A DNA stretch of 64,000 nt from Acidimicrobiaceae bacterium (GTDB lineage: Bacteria > Actinomycetota > Acidimicrobiia > Acidimicrobiales > Ilumatobacteraceae), in the NCBI GenBank assembly GCA_947447175.1, contig CANFIM010000004.1, forward strand, positions 1-64,000, read 5' to 3'. Within the stretch, counting starts at the first letter, position 1; each line of letters starts with the position of its first letter. Shown piece by piece: positions 41,783-50,742 of the stretch. The position numbers were made by a program, and so were the translations under genes. The notes under the pieces were generated by a model. It was not told the DNA's origin. It did no database searches and saw only the letters and a list, made by a program, of their open reading frames with translations.

Positions 41783-42841
41783 GTGACCACTCCACGCTTT
41801 ATCGAAGAGAAACCCGAGCGCATCGGGATTGCGGTGATGCTCATCCTTGCGGCTGGTGCAATTGCGCTGGGTGCCGGATGGGTCAGTGGCGCCGCAGCAA
41901 TTGCTGTACTCGTCATTATGTTCACGTCTGTTGTGAGCATTGTGTGGACAGCGTTTGTTGGTGGTCTTGAAACTCGACGTGCGTTAGCGCCTTACGGATT
42001 ATTGAAACCAGGCATTATCTGGCTGAGCTTGTTCTTTCTTGCACCGCTGTGGTCAATGTTGGAGATGTCTCTTTCAACGAAGAAGAGTCGCTTTGATTTC
42101 TTTCCATCGTTCTCGTGGCATTGGGGCAACTATGCAACGGCACTCACTGATTTTGGTCCGCAATTCGGCCGTAGTTTTTTCTATGCAGCAACTGCCACAG
42201 TTCTTACCTTGCTCATTGGCTATCCATTGGCATATGTCATTGCATTCCGAGGTGGGAAATTTAAGTCGGTACTGCTGGGTCTAGTGGCCGTGCCGTTCTT
42301 TACGTCGTATCTCATTCGTACGCTGGCATGGCAGAACTTGCTGGCGGACGAGGGTCCCATTGTTGGCATCATCAACAAATTGGGTGTGGAACGTGTCTTT
42401 GAGTTCTTGCACATCATGGACAATGGTCGCCTCATGAATACGCCAGCCGCAGTGATTGGTGGCCTCACGTACAACTTCTTGCCGTTCATGATCTTGCCAA
42501 TCTTTGTCAGCCTCGAAAAGATTGATGTACGTCTCGTTGATGCGGCAATGGACTTGTACTCCACTGCTACTGGTGCGTTCCGCAAGGTTGTGCTACCCAT
42601 GTCTTTGCCAGGTGTCTTCGCCGGAAGTCTGCTCGTGTTCATTCCTGCTGCCGGCGACTTTGTGAATGCTCAATTCCTTGGCAGTCCACAAACAACCATG
42701 ATTGGAAATTCAATTCAAGATCAATTCTTGCGTCAATTGAATTACCCAGTCGCCACTGCAATGTCGTTTGTTCTCATGGCGGTCATCACTGTGTCGGTGC
42801 TGGTGTATGCCAAGTTCATGGGTACTGAGGAGTTGATGTGA
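41783..42841 (+). CDS. potB: Pot-type ABC transporter permease
   Basis: Membrane protein with EAA-like loop (DAAMDLYSTATGAFRKVVLPMSLPG) between potD and potC. Confidence 0.88.
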   Translation: MTTPRFIEEKPERIGIAVMLILAAGAIALGAGWVSGAAAIAVLVIMFTSVVSIVWTAFVGGLETRRALAPYGLLKPGIIWLSLFFLAPLWSMLEMSLSTKKSRFDFFPSFSWHWGNYATALTDFGPQFGRSFFYAATATVLTLLIGYPLAYVIAFRGGKFKSVLLGLVAVPFFTSYLIRTLAWQNLLADEGPIVGIINKLGVERVFEFLHIMDNGRLMNTPAAVIGGLTYNFLPFMILPIFVSLEKIDVRLVDAAMDLYSTATGAFRKVVLPMSLPGVFAGSLLVFIPAAGDFVNAQFLGSPQTTMIGNSIQDQFLRQLNYPVATAMSFVLMAVITVSVLVYAKFMGTEELM

Positions 42842-43674
42842 GCGGCGCGCTCAGCACTCGCCAGCGCAACGGCCGTCGATTTATCAATGGCGTTGCAATT
42901 GCAGCAATGCTGTATCTCTTTGCACCCATCGTGATGATTGTGCTGTTTTCCTTCAATAACCCGAAGGGCAAGTTCAACATTGTGTGGCGCGGTTTTACAT
43001 TGAAGAACTGGAAGCACCCATTCGCTTCACCCGAACTGACCGACGCCCTGTTGGTGAGCTTGAAGGTTGCCGTTATCTCTACGGTGTGCGCCACCATTCT
43101 CGGAACCATGATTGCGTTGTCGTTGAGTCGCTACAAGTTCAAGGGCAGTGGGGTAGTGAACCTGTTCTTGGTGCTGCCACTTACATCGCCCGAAATTGTG
43201 TTGGGTTCCTCGCTTGCCACTTTGTTTATCGCGCGCGGCACAACGTTCGGTTATGTCACTGTGATCATCGCCCACATCATGTTCCAGGTGTCATTTGTGG
43301 CGGTCACATTGCGGGCCCGTATTCGAGGGTTTGACTGGACACTGGAGCAGGCAGCCATGGACCTTGGTGCCACTCCACAACGTGCCTTCTGGAAGGTCAC
43401 ATTTCCACTCATTCTTCCTGGAATTTTGGCTGCTGCTTTGCTGTCTTTCGCGTTGTCAATCGATGACTTCATCATCACGTTCTTCAATGCGGGTTCACTG
43501 GTCACCTTCCCACTGCAAATTTTTGGTGCATCGCGCGTGGCTATTCCGCCACAGATCAATGTTCTTGCAACCATGATTCTCATGGGCAGTATTTCGCTCA
43601 TGGTGGTGGGCTTTGTGTTGGGATTGCGTCGTGAAAAGATAACTCTCGGCACGGCGAAATCGTCAGGGAAGTAA
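42838..43674 (+). CDS. potC: Pot-type ABC transporter permease
   Basis: EQAAMDLGATPQRAFWKVTFPLILPGILAAALLSFALSIDDFIITFF. Confidence 0.9.
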   Translation: MSGALSTRQRNGRRFINGVAIAAMLYLFAPIVMIVLFSFNNPKGKFNIVWRGFTLKNWKHPFASPELTDALLVSLKVAVISTVCATILGTMIALSLSRYKFKGSGVVNLFLVLPLTSPEIVLGSSLATLFIARGTTFGYVTVIIAHIMFQVSFVAVTLRARIRGFDWTLEQAAMDLGATPQRAFWKVTFPLILPGILAAALLSFALSIDDFIITFFNAGSLVTFPLQIFGASRVAIPPQINVLATMILMGSISLMVVGFVLGLRREKITLGTAKSSGK

Positions 43675-43680
43675 TTCGTT

Positions 43681-44598
43681 ATGGAGCATCACAAACGTAT
43701 TGCAGTTGCACCGTCCAATTCTCCTGAGTGGGTTCGTGCTGCAGTTCTTGCCGGTGGTGGAGAGGTAGCAGAACCTGCGGAAGCAAGTGCAGTGGTGTGG
43801 ACCGCAGCACGTGAACCTCAGGGTCTTGCCGACCTTCTTCGTGAGAACGCACATATTGAATGGGTGCAAGTTCCATTTGCTGGCATTGAAAACTTCGTTC
43901 CCGTTATTGATGACTCACGGACGTGGACATGCGGCAAAGGCGTGTACGCAGAACCGGTAGCCGAACATGTCTTGGCATTAGCCCTTGCCGGTATGCGAAA
44001 CATTGCGCAGTACGCTCGCGAAACTTCGTGGAGTGGGCCAGTGGGCCGCAATCTTCTCAATGCAAACGTCACCATTGTTGGCGGCGGTGGCATCACCGAA
44101 TCACTCATTCGATTACTCACGCCATTTGGTTGCAGCATCACTGTTGTGCGGCGCACGGTTGAACACATTGAAGGTGCTGACACTGTGGTGGGCACCGAGA
44201 ATTTGGTGGATGCGTTAGTGGGAGCTGATCTGGTTGTTCTTGCGTTATCGCTCACGCCAGAAACTGAGGGTTTGCTTGGTCGACCAGAGTTTGAAGTCAT
44301 GGAATCACATGCATGGATTGTGAATGTGGCCCGTGGTGCTCATATTGTCACCGACGACCTGGTGTGGGCGTTGCAGAACAACATCATTGGCGGCGCTGCG
44401 CTCGATGTAACTAACCCCGAGCCTCTTCCGACAGATCACCCATTGTGGAAATTGTCGAACTGCATCATCACGCCACATGTGGGCAATACGCCGGAGATGG
44501 CAGTTCCATTGCTTTCCGAACGCATTACTCAGAATGTTTCGCGCTACCTCGCCGATGAGCAACTCATTGGTCTGGTGGACGTAAGAAACGGTTATTAA
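43681..44598 (+). CDS. D-isomer-specific 2-hydroxyacid dehydrogenase family protein
   Basis: NVTIVGGGGITESLIRLLTPFG, INVARGAHIVTDDLVWALQNN-like motif, LWKLSNCIITPHVGNTPEM. Confidence 0.88.
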   Translation: MEHHKRIAVAPSNSPEWVRAAVLAGGGEVAEPAEASAVVWTAAREPQGLADLLRENAHIEWVQVPFAGIENFVPVIDDSRTWTCGKGVYAEPVAEHVLALALAGMRNIAQYARETSWSGPVGRNLLNANVTIVGGGGITESLIRLLTPFGCSITVVRRTVEHIEGADTVVGTENLVDALVGADLVVLALSLTPETEGLLGRPEFEVMESHAWIVNVARGAHIVTDDLVWALQNNIIGGAALDVTNPEPLPTDHPLWKLSNCIITPHVGNTPEMAVPLLSERITQNVSRYLADEQLIGLVDVRNGY

Positions 44599-44652
44599 CA
44601 AGCAAAAGTGGCAGTTTCTCAGGTGCTTAGATAACCTGACGTTCCCATTCAG

Positions 44653-44729
44653 GGGCGCATAGCTCAGCTGGTTAGAGCACTACGTTCACATCGTAGGGGT
44701 CGGGGGTTCGAGTCCCTCTGCGCCCACCA
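44653..44729 (+). tRNA. tRNA-Val(CAC)
   Basis: Acceptor GGGCGCA/TGCGCCC, anticodon stem CTACG-TTCACAT-CGTAG, encoded CCA. Confidence 0.95.
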
Positions 44730-44787
44730 TTTGTCTGGTTCGTTGAAACGAACCACTTCTGCAGCAATCGGAACTAGCGTCTGTCTC

Positions 44788-45267
44788 GTGCGGAGATTAT
44801 GTGAGCGTCCAGGGTGTGCTGCTCAAGCTGAAGTCTCGTACGGCATGGATAAAGCTGCCCTCGTGGTATGGGTTGATAACAAGGCCGTTCCCGAGCGCGA
44901 GCTCACTGGTCGACTCTGTCGGCGTCATGCGAACGCACTTACGGTTCCCCGAGGGTGGACTATCGATGATCGACGAGATGAAATTCCCCGTCTGTTCAAA
45001 GTGCTTGCAGAAGAAGTCGCAGCTCAGGAGGCCCAACCGAAGAAGAAAACTTCGCGAAAGCCAAAGGAACCCGTGAAGGTGGAAGAGGACATTCCCACCT
45101 TGTTCGATCCCGATGAAACGCAAGCAATTCCATGGTCACCTCGTTTGGCTGCATCAGCCCAAGTGGCAGACGACAATCTTGACGACGCACAAGAGAGTGA
45201 TACTCCAAAGTTTGGTCGGCTCTTAGGGCGCGCATTCGGTCAGAAGCATTCGAACGAAGAAGAATGA
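44788..45267 (+). CDS. DUF3499-like protein
   Basis: VRRLCERPGCAAQAEVSYG...LTGRLCRRHANALTVPRGWTIDDRR Cys/His pattern; GTG start preceded by TAGCGT-N7. Confidence 0.75.
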   Translation: MRRLCERPGCAAQAEVSYGMDKAALVVWVDNKAVPERELTGRLCRRHANALTVPRGWTIDDRRDEIPRLFKVLAEEVAAQEAQPKKKTSRKPKEPVKVEEDIPTLFDPDETQAIPWSPRLAASAQVADDNLDDAQESDTPKFGRLLGRAFGQKHSNEEE

Positions 45268-45271
45268 CATC

Positions 45272-45697
45272 ATGAAGTATTCGTCGTCGGTTGATGTACC
45301 GGCACCTACAAGTGTTGTGCTTCCTTTTGTGAATGATATTTCGCAGTACCCGCAATGGATGCCGCTTGTGCATTCAGTTGTTCCTGACGGCGACGCCACG
45401 TGGAGCGTTGAGTTGCGGGCCAAAGTAGGTGTCTTTGCACGTTCGAAAAAGATTCGTATGCGACGAACTGTGAATACGGTTCACGAAGTGGTGTTCGAAC
45501 GTTCTGAAGATGACGGACGATCTCATTCGCCGTGGAAATTGGCGGTGAATATCGCCGACCATGATGCAATAACTCAAGTCACCATGCATCTGGAATATGG
45601 CGGCACTTTGTGGACAGCCGGAGTGTTAGACCGCGTGTTGGCATCGCAAGTAGACGCCGGAAAACAGGGATTGTGTCGCGTGGTTCAGGGCGCGTAG
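45272..45697 (+). CDS. SRPBCC (START-like) family protein
   Basis: SSVDVPAPTSVVLPFVNDISQYPQWMPLVHSV, coenzyme Q-binding/cyclase-like. Confidence 0.8.
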   Translation: MKYSSSVDVPAPTSVVLPFVNDISQYPQWMPLVHSVVPDGDATWSVELRAKVGVFARSKKIRMRRTVNTVHEVVFERSEDDGRSHSPWKLAVNIADHDAITQVTMHLEYGGTLWTAGVLDRVLASQVDAGKQGLCRVVQGA

Positions 45698-46488
45698 GCG
45701 CCAAGACGCCCATTCGGACGTTCTTCAACACGTAATTCAATATCGAAGCATTCAGACAGGGACTCGGATGTGAGCGTGTTGTGAAGTGCGCCTGCAGCTA
45801 ATAATTTGCCTTCTTTGAGAAGAGCACAATGTGTGGTGCTGTCAGGAATTTCATCAACGTGATGCGTCACAAGAACTGATGGCAACTCGGGATTGTCGTG
45901 AGCAAATCCGTTTAATAGCGAGACAAGCCGTTCTCTGCCCCCAAGGTCAAGGCGCGCACTTGGCTCGTCAAGCAAAACTGCAATGGGGTCGTTCATCAAC
46001 ACTCGACCTAGCAAGACACGCTGTTGTTCACCTGACGACAATGAACCAATTGATCGTTGTGCAAAGTGTGCAACACTCATGCGCTCAAGACACTGCAGTG
46101 CCTTCTCTCGATCAGCATCGGTGTATTCATGCCACCACGTTTCTAGGGCTCCGTACCGCGCTGTCATCACCACGTCTTGCGCAGTGAGATCTGAGCGCAG
46201 GTCTGTGGCAAGTGAAGCCGACATGTATGCAATACGCGGTCGCACGGGGCGAATATCAAAAGTTCCGAGTGATTGTCCATTCACTCGAATATCACCATGC
46301 GACGGATGCAAATACAGCGACATGATGCGTAAGAGGGTGGTTTTGCCGCAGCCATTGCCGCCCAAAATGGCCCAACGGTCGGAGGGGGCAACGGAGAGTG
46401 ACACCGAGTCAAGAATGAGACGACCCTCTCGTATCACTGACACGTTCTCGGTTTCGATAACCGGGGAAGACGGTGTTCGCTCTGACAT
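45685..46488 (-). CDS. ABC transporter ATP-binding protein
   Basis: GGNGCGKTTLLRIMSLYLHPSHG, LSSGEQQRVLLGRVLMNDPIAVLLDEPSARLDLGG. Confidence 0.9.
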   Translation of the reverse strand: MSERTPSSPVIETENVSVIREGRLILDSVSLSVAPSDRWAILGGNGCGKTTLLRIMSLYLHPSHGDIRVNGQSLGTFDIRPVRPRIAYMSASLATDLRSDLTAQDVVMTARYGALETWWHEYTDADREKALQCLERMSVAHFAQRSIGSLSSGEQQRVLLGRVLMNDPIAVLLDEPSARLDLGGRERLVSLLNGFAHDNPELPSVLVTHHVDEIPDSTTHCALLKEGKLLAAGALHNTLTSESLSECFDIELRVEERPNGRLGAYAP

Positions 46489-46523
46489 CGGAAACACCGT
46501 AGCGGGCGTGTCAGAGTGTTGGA

Positions 46524-47477
46524 ATGCCACACGATGTGATTGCAGAAATGACCGACGGCATTCGTGCGGTGATGGGGGCAACATCGGTGACCCAATTACG
46601 TCGTCTGTCAGGTGGTGCATCTCGAGAAACGTGGCGTTTCATGGCTGATGAAACTGATTTTGTTTTGCAGCGAGTTCGTCAGGGCACTCCATTGGGTTTG
46701 GGTGCAGAACCGTCGGTACTGAAGGCGGCGTTTGCGGCAGGAGTCCCTGTTCCTGAATTAGTGATTGATGGCTCTCAGAGCGACGTTCTCGAACGTCCGT
46801 TCATGATTGTGCGCGCCGTTGGTGGGGAAACCATCGCGCGCAAGATTCTTCGTGATGATGAATTTTCAACGGCTCGCACAAACTTGGTGGGTCAACTTGG
46901 ACGCGCCGCGGCGCAGCTACACCGCATCGATACCGCCTCAGTTCCAGGGCTCACCGTTGAAGATCAAATTCATCGCTATCGCGTTGCAATGGACACAGTT
47001 GGTGAACCGCATCCTGTCTTTGAGGCGGCATTTCGTTGGCTAGAACAGAACAAGCCCACGTCTACTGGCACATCTGTTGTGCACGGTGATTTCCGCCTCG
47101 GCAATGTGATGGTGAATGGCAACGGGCTTGCAGCAATTCTTGATTGGGAACTTGCTCATCTCGGTGACCCCATGGAGGATTTAGGTTGGTTGTGCGTGCG
47201 GGCCTGGCGTTTTGGCGGTGCTCACCCTGCCGCAGGATTGGGTTCCTATGAGCAATTGTTTGATGCGTATGAAGCAGAGTCGGGTATCCGTCCAGATTTT
47301 GATGTGGTTCGTTGGTGGGAAATCCTTGGCACTTTGAAATGGGGCATTATTTGCATCTCACAAGCCAATACGCATTTATCTGGCCTTGTGCGCAGCCACG
47401 AATTGGCGGCCATTGGTCGTCGCGTCTGTGAGAACGAATATGACCTCATCGAGATGTTGTTGGAAGGTGTTGCATGA
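46524..47477 (+). CDS. Phosphotransferase family protein (APH-like)
   Basis: VVHGDFRLGNVMVNGNGLAAILDWELAHLGDPMEDLGWLCVRAWRFG. Confidence 0.88.
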   Translation: MPHDVIAEMTDGIRAVMGATSVTQLRRLSGGASRETWRFMADETDFVLQRVRQGTPLGLGAEPSVLKAAFAAGVPVPELVIDGSQSDVLERPFMIVRAVGGETIARKILRDDEFSTARTNLVGQLGRAAAQLHRIDTASVPGLTVEDQIHRYRVAMDTVGEPHPVFEAAFRWLEQNKPTSTGTSVVHGDFRLGNVMVNGNGLAAILDWELAHLGDPMEDLGWLCVRAWRFGGAHPAAGLGSYEQLFDAYEAESGIRPDFDVVRWWEILGTLKWGIICISQANTHLSGLVRSHELAAIGRRVCENEYDLIEMLLEGVA

Positions 47478-47815
47478 CTGCCCCACATGATCGCCCGTCC
47501 GCTAGCGAACTGTTGGAATCAGTTCGCGAATGGCTGGAACGCGACGTGCTCACATCTGTTGAAGGGCGTCTGCAATTTCACACACGTGTAGCAATCAACG
47601 CAATGAACATTGTGATTCGCGAACTTGAATTAGGTGCCGATCAAGAAGTGACTCACGCTGAAGTGATGAAAGCTCTTGCCGTAGCGAATGACCGCGAGTT
47701 AGCAGATGCCATTCGCGCCGGAGATTTTGATGCCAATCTCACTGATGTGTTGCAAGCGTTAAAGCCAGTGGTAGAAGACAAAGTACGCGTAGCTAACCCT
47801 GGCTACTTGCGTTAA
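47474..47815 (+). CDS. DUF6285-like protein
   Basis: SELLESVREWLERDVLTSVEGRLQFHTRVAINAMNIVIRELELG; coupled to phosphotransferase by ATGA overlap. Confidence 0.75.
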   Translation: MTAPHDRPSASELLESVREWLERDVLTSVEGRLQFHTRVAINAMNIVIRELELGADQEVTHAEVMKALAVANDRELADAIRAGDFDANLTDVLQALKPVVEDKVRVANPGYLR

Positions 47816-48870
47816 TCCCGCTCGCGTGAGTTCCTAATTCCCACTGATACAGGTTGACCAGCAGCAAGCTGACCACATGCGGCTGCAATTTCGGTTCCGC
47901 GATTTTGTCGCACCGTTGCATTGACTCCGAGGTCGCGCAACAACCGCTGAAAAGCTGCAACGCGCGCTGGGGAACTACCCACGGTGGGCCATCCGGGTGT
48001 GGGGTTGAGTGGAATGAGATTCACATGTGCTGCAGGGGAGAGATCAAGGCATAGCCCCGCTAGTTCTCGTGCGTCACGGTCAGTGTCGTTTACTCCGCTA
48101 ATGAGCGCCCATTCGAAAGTAACCCGTCGACGCTTCTCAAAGAGATAGGTGCGGCACGTGTCCATGAGATCTTCAAGGGGGTACCGGGTGTTGATTGGTA
48201 CAAGTTCGTTGCGCAGTTCATTACGTGCCGCATGAAGTGACACTGCCAAGTTCACGGGAAGTGGGCGCTTAGTGAGGGTTTTGATGCCCGGAATAATTCC
48301 CACTGTTGAGATGGTGAGGTGACGGGCCGAGATGCCAATGTCTTCGTGCAGTCGTTCCACTGCTCCCCACACGGCCTCTTCATTTGCAAGTGGCTCACCC
48401 ATCCCCATGAACACGATGTTGTCAATGCGGCGGTCACGTAGGGCGGCCTCACGTGCAGATCGCACTACTTGTTCAACAATTTCACCGGTGGAAAGATGAC
48501 GGTTAAAGCCAGCTTGTCCGGTAGCGCAAAATCCGCATGCCATTGCGCAGCCAGCTTGAGTGCTGACGCACACCGTTGCGCGATCGTCGTAGTACATGAG
48601 CACGGTTTCAATGGGGTGTTGACCCTCAAGAAGATGCCAAAGAAACTTCACCGTGTCGCCGTCTTCGCTTGTTTCGCGACGAATCTCAATCAGCGACTCG
48701 GGCAATTCGGATTCAATACGTGTACGAAGTGCCGCAGGCAAGTTGCTGATGTCGATTGGGCGTTTGAAATGTGTGTACAGGCCAGTCCACAATTGGTCGA
48801 GTCGGTACTTCGGTTCGCCTTCAAGAATTGTTGCTATTTCGTCACGCGTGGGGTCGTAGAGAGATTTCAC
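47812..48870 (-). CDS. rlmN: 23S rRNA (adenine2503-C2)-methyltransferase RlmN
   Basis: CVSTQAGCAMACGFCATGQAGFNRHLSTGEIVEQV, VNLAVSLHAARNELRNELVPIN. Confidence 0.95.
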   Translation of the reverse strand: MKSLYDPTRDEIATILEGEPKYRLDQLWTGLYTHFKRPIDISNLPAALRTRIESELPESLIEIRRETSEDGDTVKFLWHLLEGQHPIETVLMYYDDRATVCVSTQAGCAMACGFCATGQAGFNRHLSTGEIVEQVVRSAREAALRDRRIDNIVFMGMGEPLANEEAVWGAVERLHEDIGISARHLTISTVGIIPGIKTLTKRPLPVNLAVSLHAARNELRNELVPINTRYPLEDLMDTCRTYLFEKRRRVTFEWALISGVNDTDRDARELAGLCLDLSPAAHVNLIPLNPTPGWPTVGSSPARVAAFQRLLRDLGVNATVRQNRGTEIAAACGQLAAGQPVSVGIRNSRERD

Positions 48871-49799
48871 GTTGAGGCTCCTGCAGCAATGTCGCCAACA
48901 AATGCATGCTCGCCATGATGTGCACTGAAACCCAAAGAGTTGTACACGGAAATGGCTGCTGCATTATCAGCATCGACATACAGCATTGCATTAGTGATGC
49001 CATGAGATGCGAGATGGTGAAGTCCGGCAAGTGTCATCTTGCGCCCCGCTCCATGTCCTGAATAAGCAGGATTCATTGCAATCACATAGATCTCGCCCAT
49101 AGGCATTTGGTGATCAGTATGCACCTTTGTCCAGCAGAAGCCAGCAAGTTCATTGTTCTGCCAGTGCATGCGGAATCCGTCTGCGTCAAACCACGGCTCA
49201 TGTTCGCGCGAAGCAATGGTGTGATGTGTCCAGCCACCTTGTTCGGGGTGCGCTGCAAAGGCTGCGTTATTGACCGCTAGCCACGCATCTTCATCAACGC
49301 CCACCCGAAACGGCACAGTTTCAAAATCTTTGATGGAGTCCACTTCGTCAACAGTGAGGGGCAGAGTGCGTCGCATCTGCAAAAGTTGGCGCCCCGGTTG
49401 AAGCCCGGCTTCTGCAGCGAGTTGGCGGTGAATGTTGTTGGGTTCAAAAACCCACCAGTGCACATGGCCTCCACCCTCGCTTGCCACAATCTGTAACGCT
49501 TCGCGCAACAGTTCAGGCGCAAGTTCCAATGTGTCGTAACGGTGGTGGGGGTGAACAATGAGATCAAGGGACCACGATTCGTTGCCGCGAGACACTTGGC
49601 AATAAGCGAGAATGTGTTTGTGCTCGTCGCTGCGAGCCAAGATTCCGGCAAAGCCCTGCCTGCCGCCTTCGCGGAGGTCAAGCCAGAGATGGTCGTTCAA
49701 TGGACGTGCGCCATCGGCACGCCACGCGGATTGGATGAGTTCGGACACCTCATCCAATGCTGCGGCATCCATTTGTCGCCGAATTTCGAAGGAACGCAC
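48867..49799 (-). CDS. mshD: Mycothiol synthase (GNAT) MshD-like
   Basis: Two GNAT-like halves; HTDHQMPMGEIYVIAMNPAYSGHGAGRKMTLAGLHHLASHG; GTG start preceded by TACCCT-N6. Confidence 0.82.
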   Translation of the reverse strand: MRSFEIRRQMDAAALDEVSELIQSAWRADGARPLNDHLWLDLREGGRQGFAGILARSDEHKHILAYCQVSRGNESWSLDLIVHPHHRYDTLELAPELLREALQIVASEGGGHVHWWVFEPNNIHRQLAAEAGLQPGRQLLQMRRTLPLTVDEVDSIKDFETVPFRVGVDEDAWLAVNNAAFAAHPEQGGWTHHTIASREHEPWFDADGFRMHWQNNELAGFCWTKVHTDHQMPMGEIYVIAMNPAYSGHGAGRKMTLAGLHHLASHGITNAMLYVDADNAAAISVYNSLGFSAHHGEHAFVGDIAAGAST

Positions 49800-49821
49800 G
49801 TGGTCAGGGTACCTTCGGGGC

Positions 49822-50499
49822 ATGGGAAAGCCGAGAACACCAGCGGGCCGCGCCAAGGAAGTTGCTCTTCGCTTGGCCGAGTTATATCCGGGCGCAGAAT
49901 GCGAATTGACTCATTCGAATGCGTATGAATTGCTGGCCGCCACAATTCTGTCGGCCCAGTGCACTGATGTTCGGGTGAACATGGTGACACCAGAGCTCTT
50001 CAAGAAGTACCCCACGCCTCAGGCGCTTGCCAATGCAAACCCTGCTGAGTTGGAAACAATTATTCGCTCCACTGGCTTTTTCCAAACGAAGGCAAAGAAC
50101 CTCATTGGTATGGGTCGCAATGTGATGGAGCGCTTCAACGGCGAAATCCCTAGCGCTCTTGAGGATCTCGTTACATTGCCTGGTGTGGGCCGTAAAACAG
50201 GAAACGTGTTACGCAGCGTTGTGTTTGATTTGCCTGGTCTTGCAGTTGATACACACGTTGGGCGACTTTCCCGCAAACTTGGTCTCACCACTGAAGACGA
50301 CCCTGTGAAGGTGGAAAAAGTTCTCAATGCATTCATCGAGCCACCTGAATGGGGTCGCTTTAGTTTGCGACTCATTCTTCATGGTCGTCGTGTGTGTGAT
50401 GCAAAGAAGCCGAAGTGCGACATCTGTGAACTGGAAGACATCTGCCCTTCGTCGAATATGCCTTCACAGACAAAGCCCAAATCGGCGAAGCCGAAATAG
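49822..50499 (+). CDS. nth: Endonuclease III
   Basis: LAATILSAQCTDVRVNMVTPELFKKYPT, LPGVGRKTGNVLRSVVFDLPGLAVDTHVGRLSRKLG, CX6CX2CX5C Fe-S motif. Confidence 0.95.
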   Translation: MGKPRTPAGRAKEVALRLAELYPGAECELTHSNAYELLAATILSAQCTDVRVNMVTPELFKKYPTPQALANANPAELETIIRSTGFFQTKAKNLIGMGRNVMERFNGEIPSALEDLVTLPGVGRKTGNVLRSVVFDLPGLAVDTHVGRLSRKLGLTTEDDPVKVEKVLNAFIEPPEWGRFSLRLILHGRRVCDAKKPKCDICELEDICPSSNMPSQTKPKSAKPK

Positions 50500-50523
50500 A
50501 AGTCCTCAAGTAGCGTTGTCCGT

Positions 50524-50715
50524 ATGAGTTCTTCCGTTCACGCCGAACTTGGCGCCGCAGCTGATGCCATTGGCCGATATCGCGAGCGGGTGGCGGGCCT
50601 CATTGATGGCCTTGGCCCCAACAGCGAAGATCTTGCCACTGCGATGTACGAGGCAGAACGTGCTTTGTTGTCTGCAGAGCGTTTGCTGACACGTGCCGAA
50701 AAAATCGCTCGATAA
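50524..50715 (+). CDS. Small uncharacterised protein (63 aa)
   Basis: Short ORF preceded by TAGCGT-N7-ATG; helical heptad-like ERALLSAERLLTRAEKIAR. Confidence 0.6.
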   Translation: MSSSVHAELGAAADAIGRYRERVAGLIDGLGPNSEDLATAMYEAERALLSAERLLTRAEKIAR

Positions 50716-50742
50716 TTCGCCTCGGTTGACTAAGTTCTCTGC

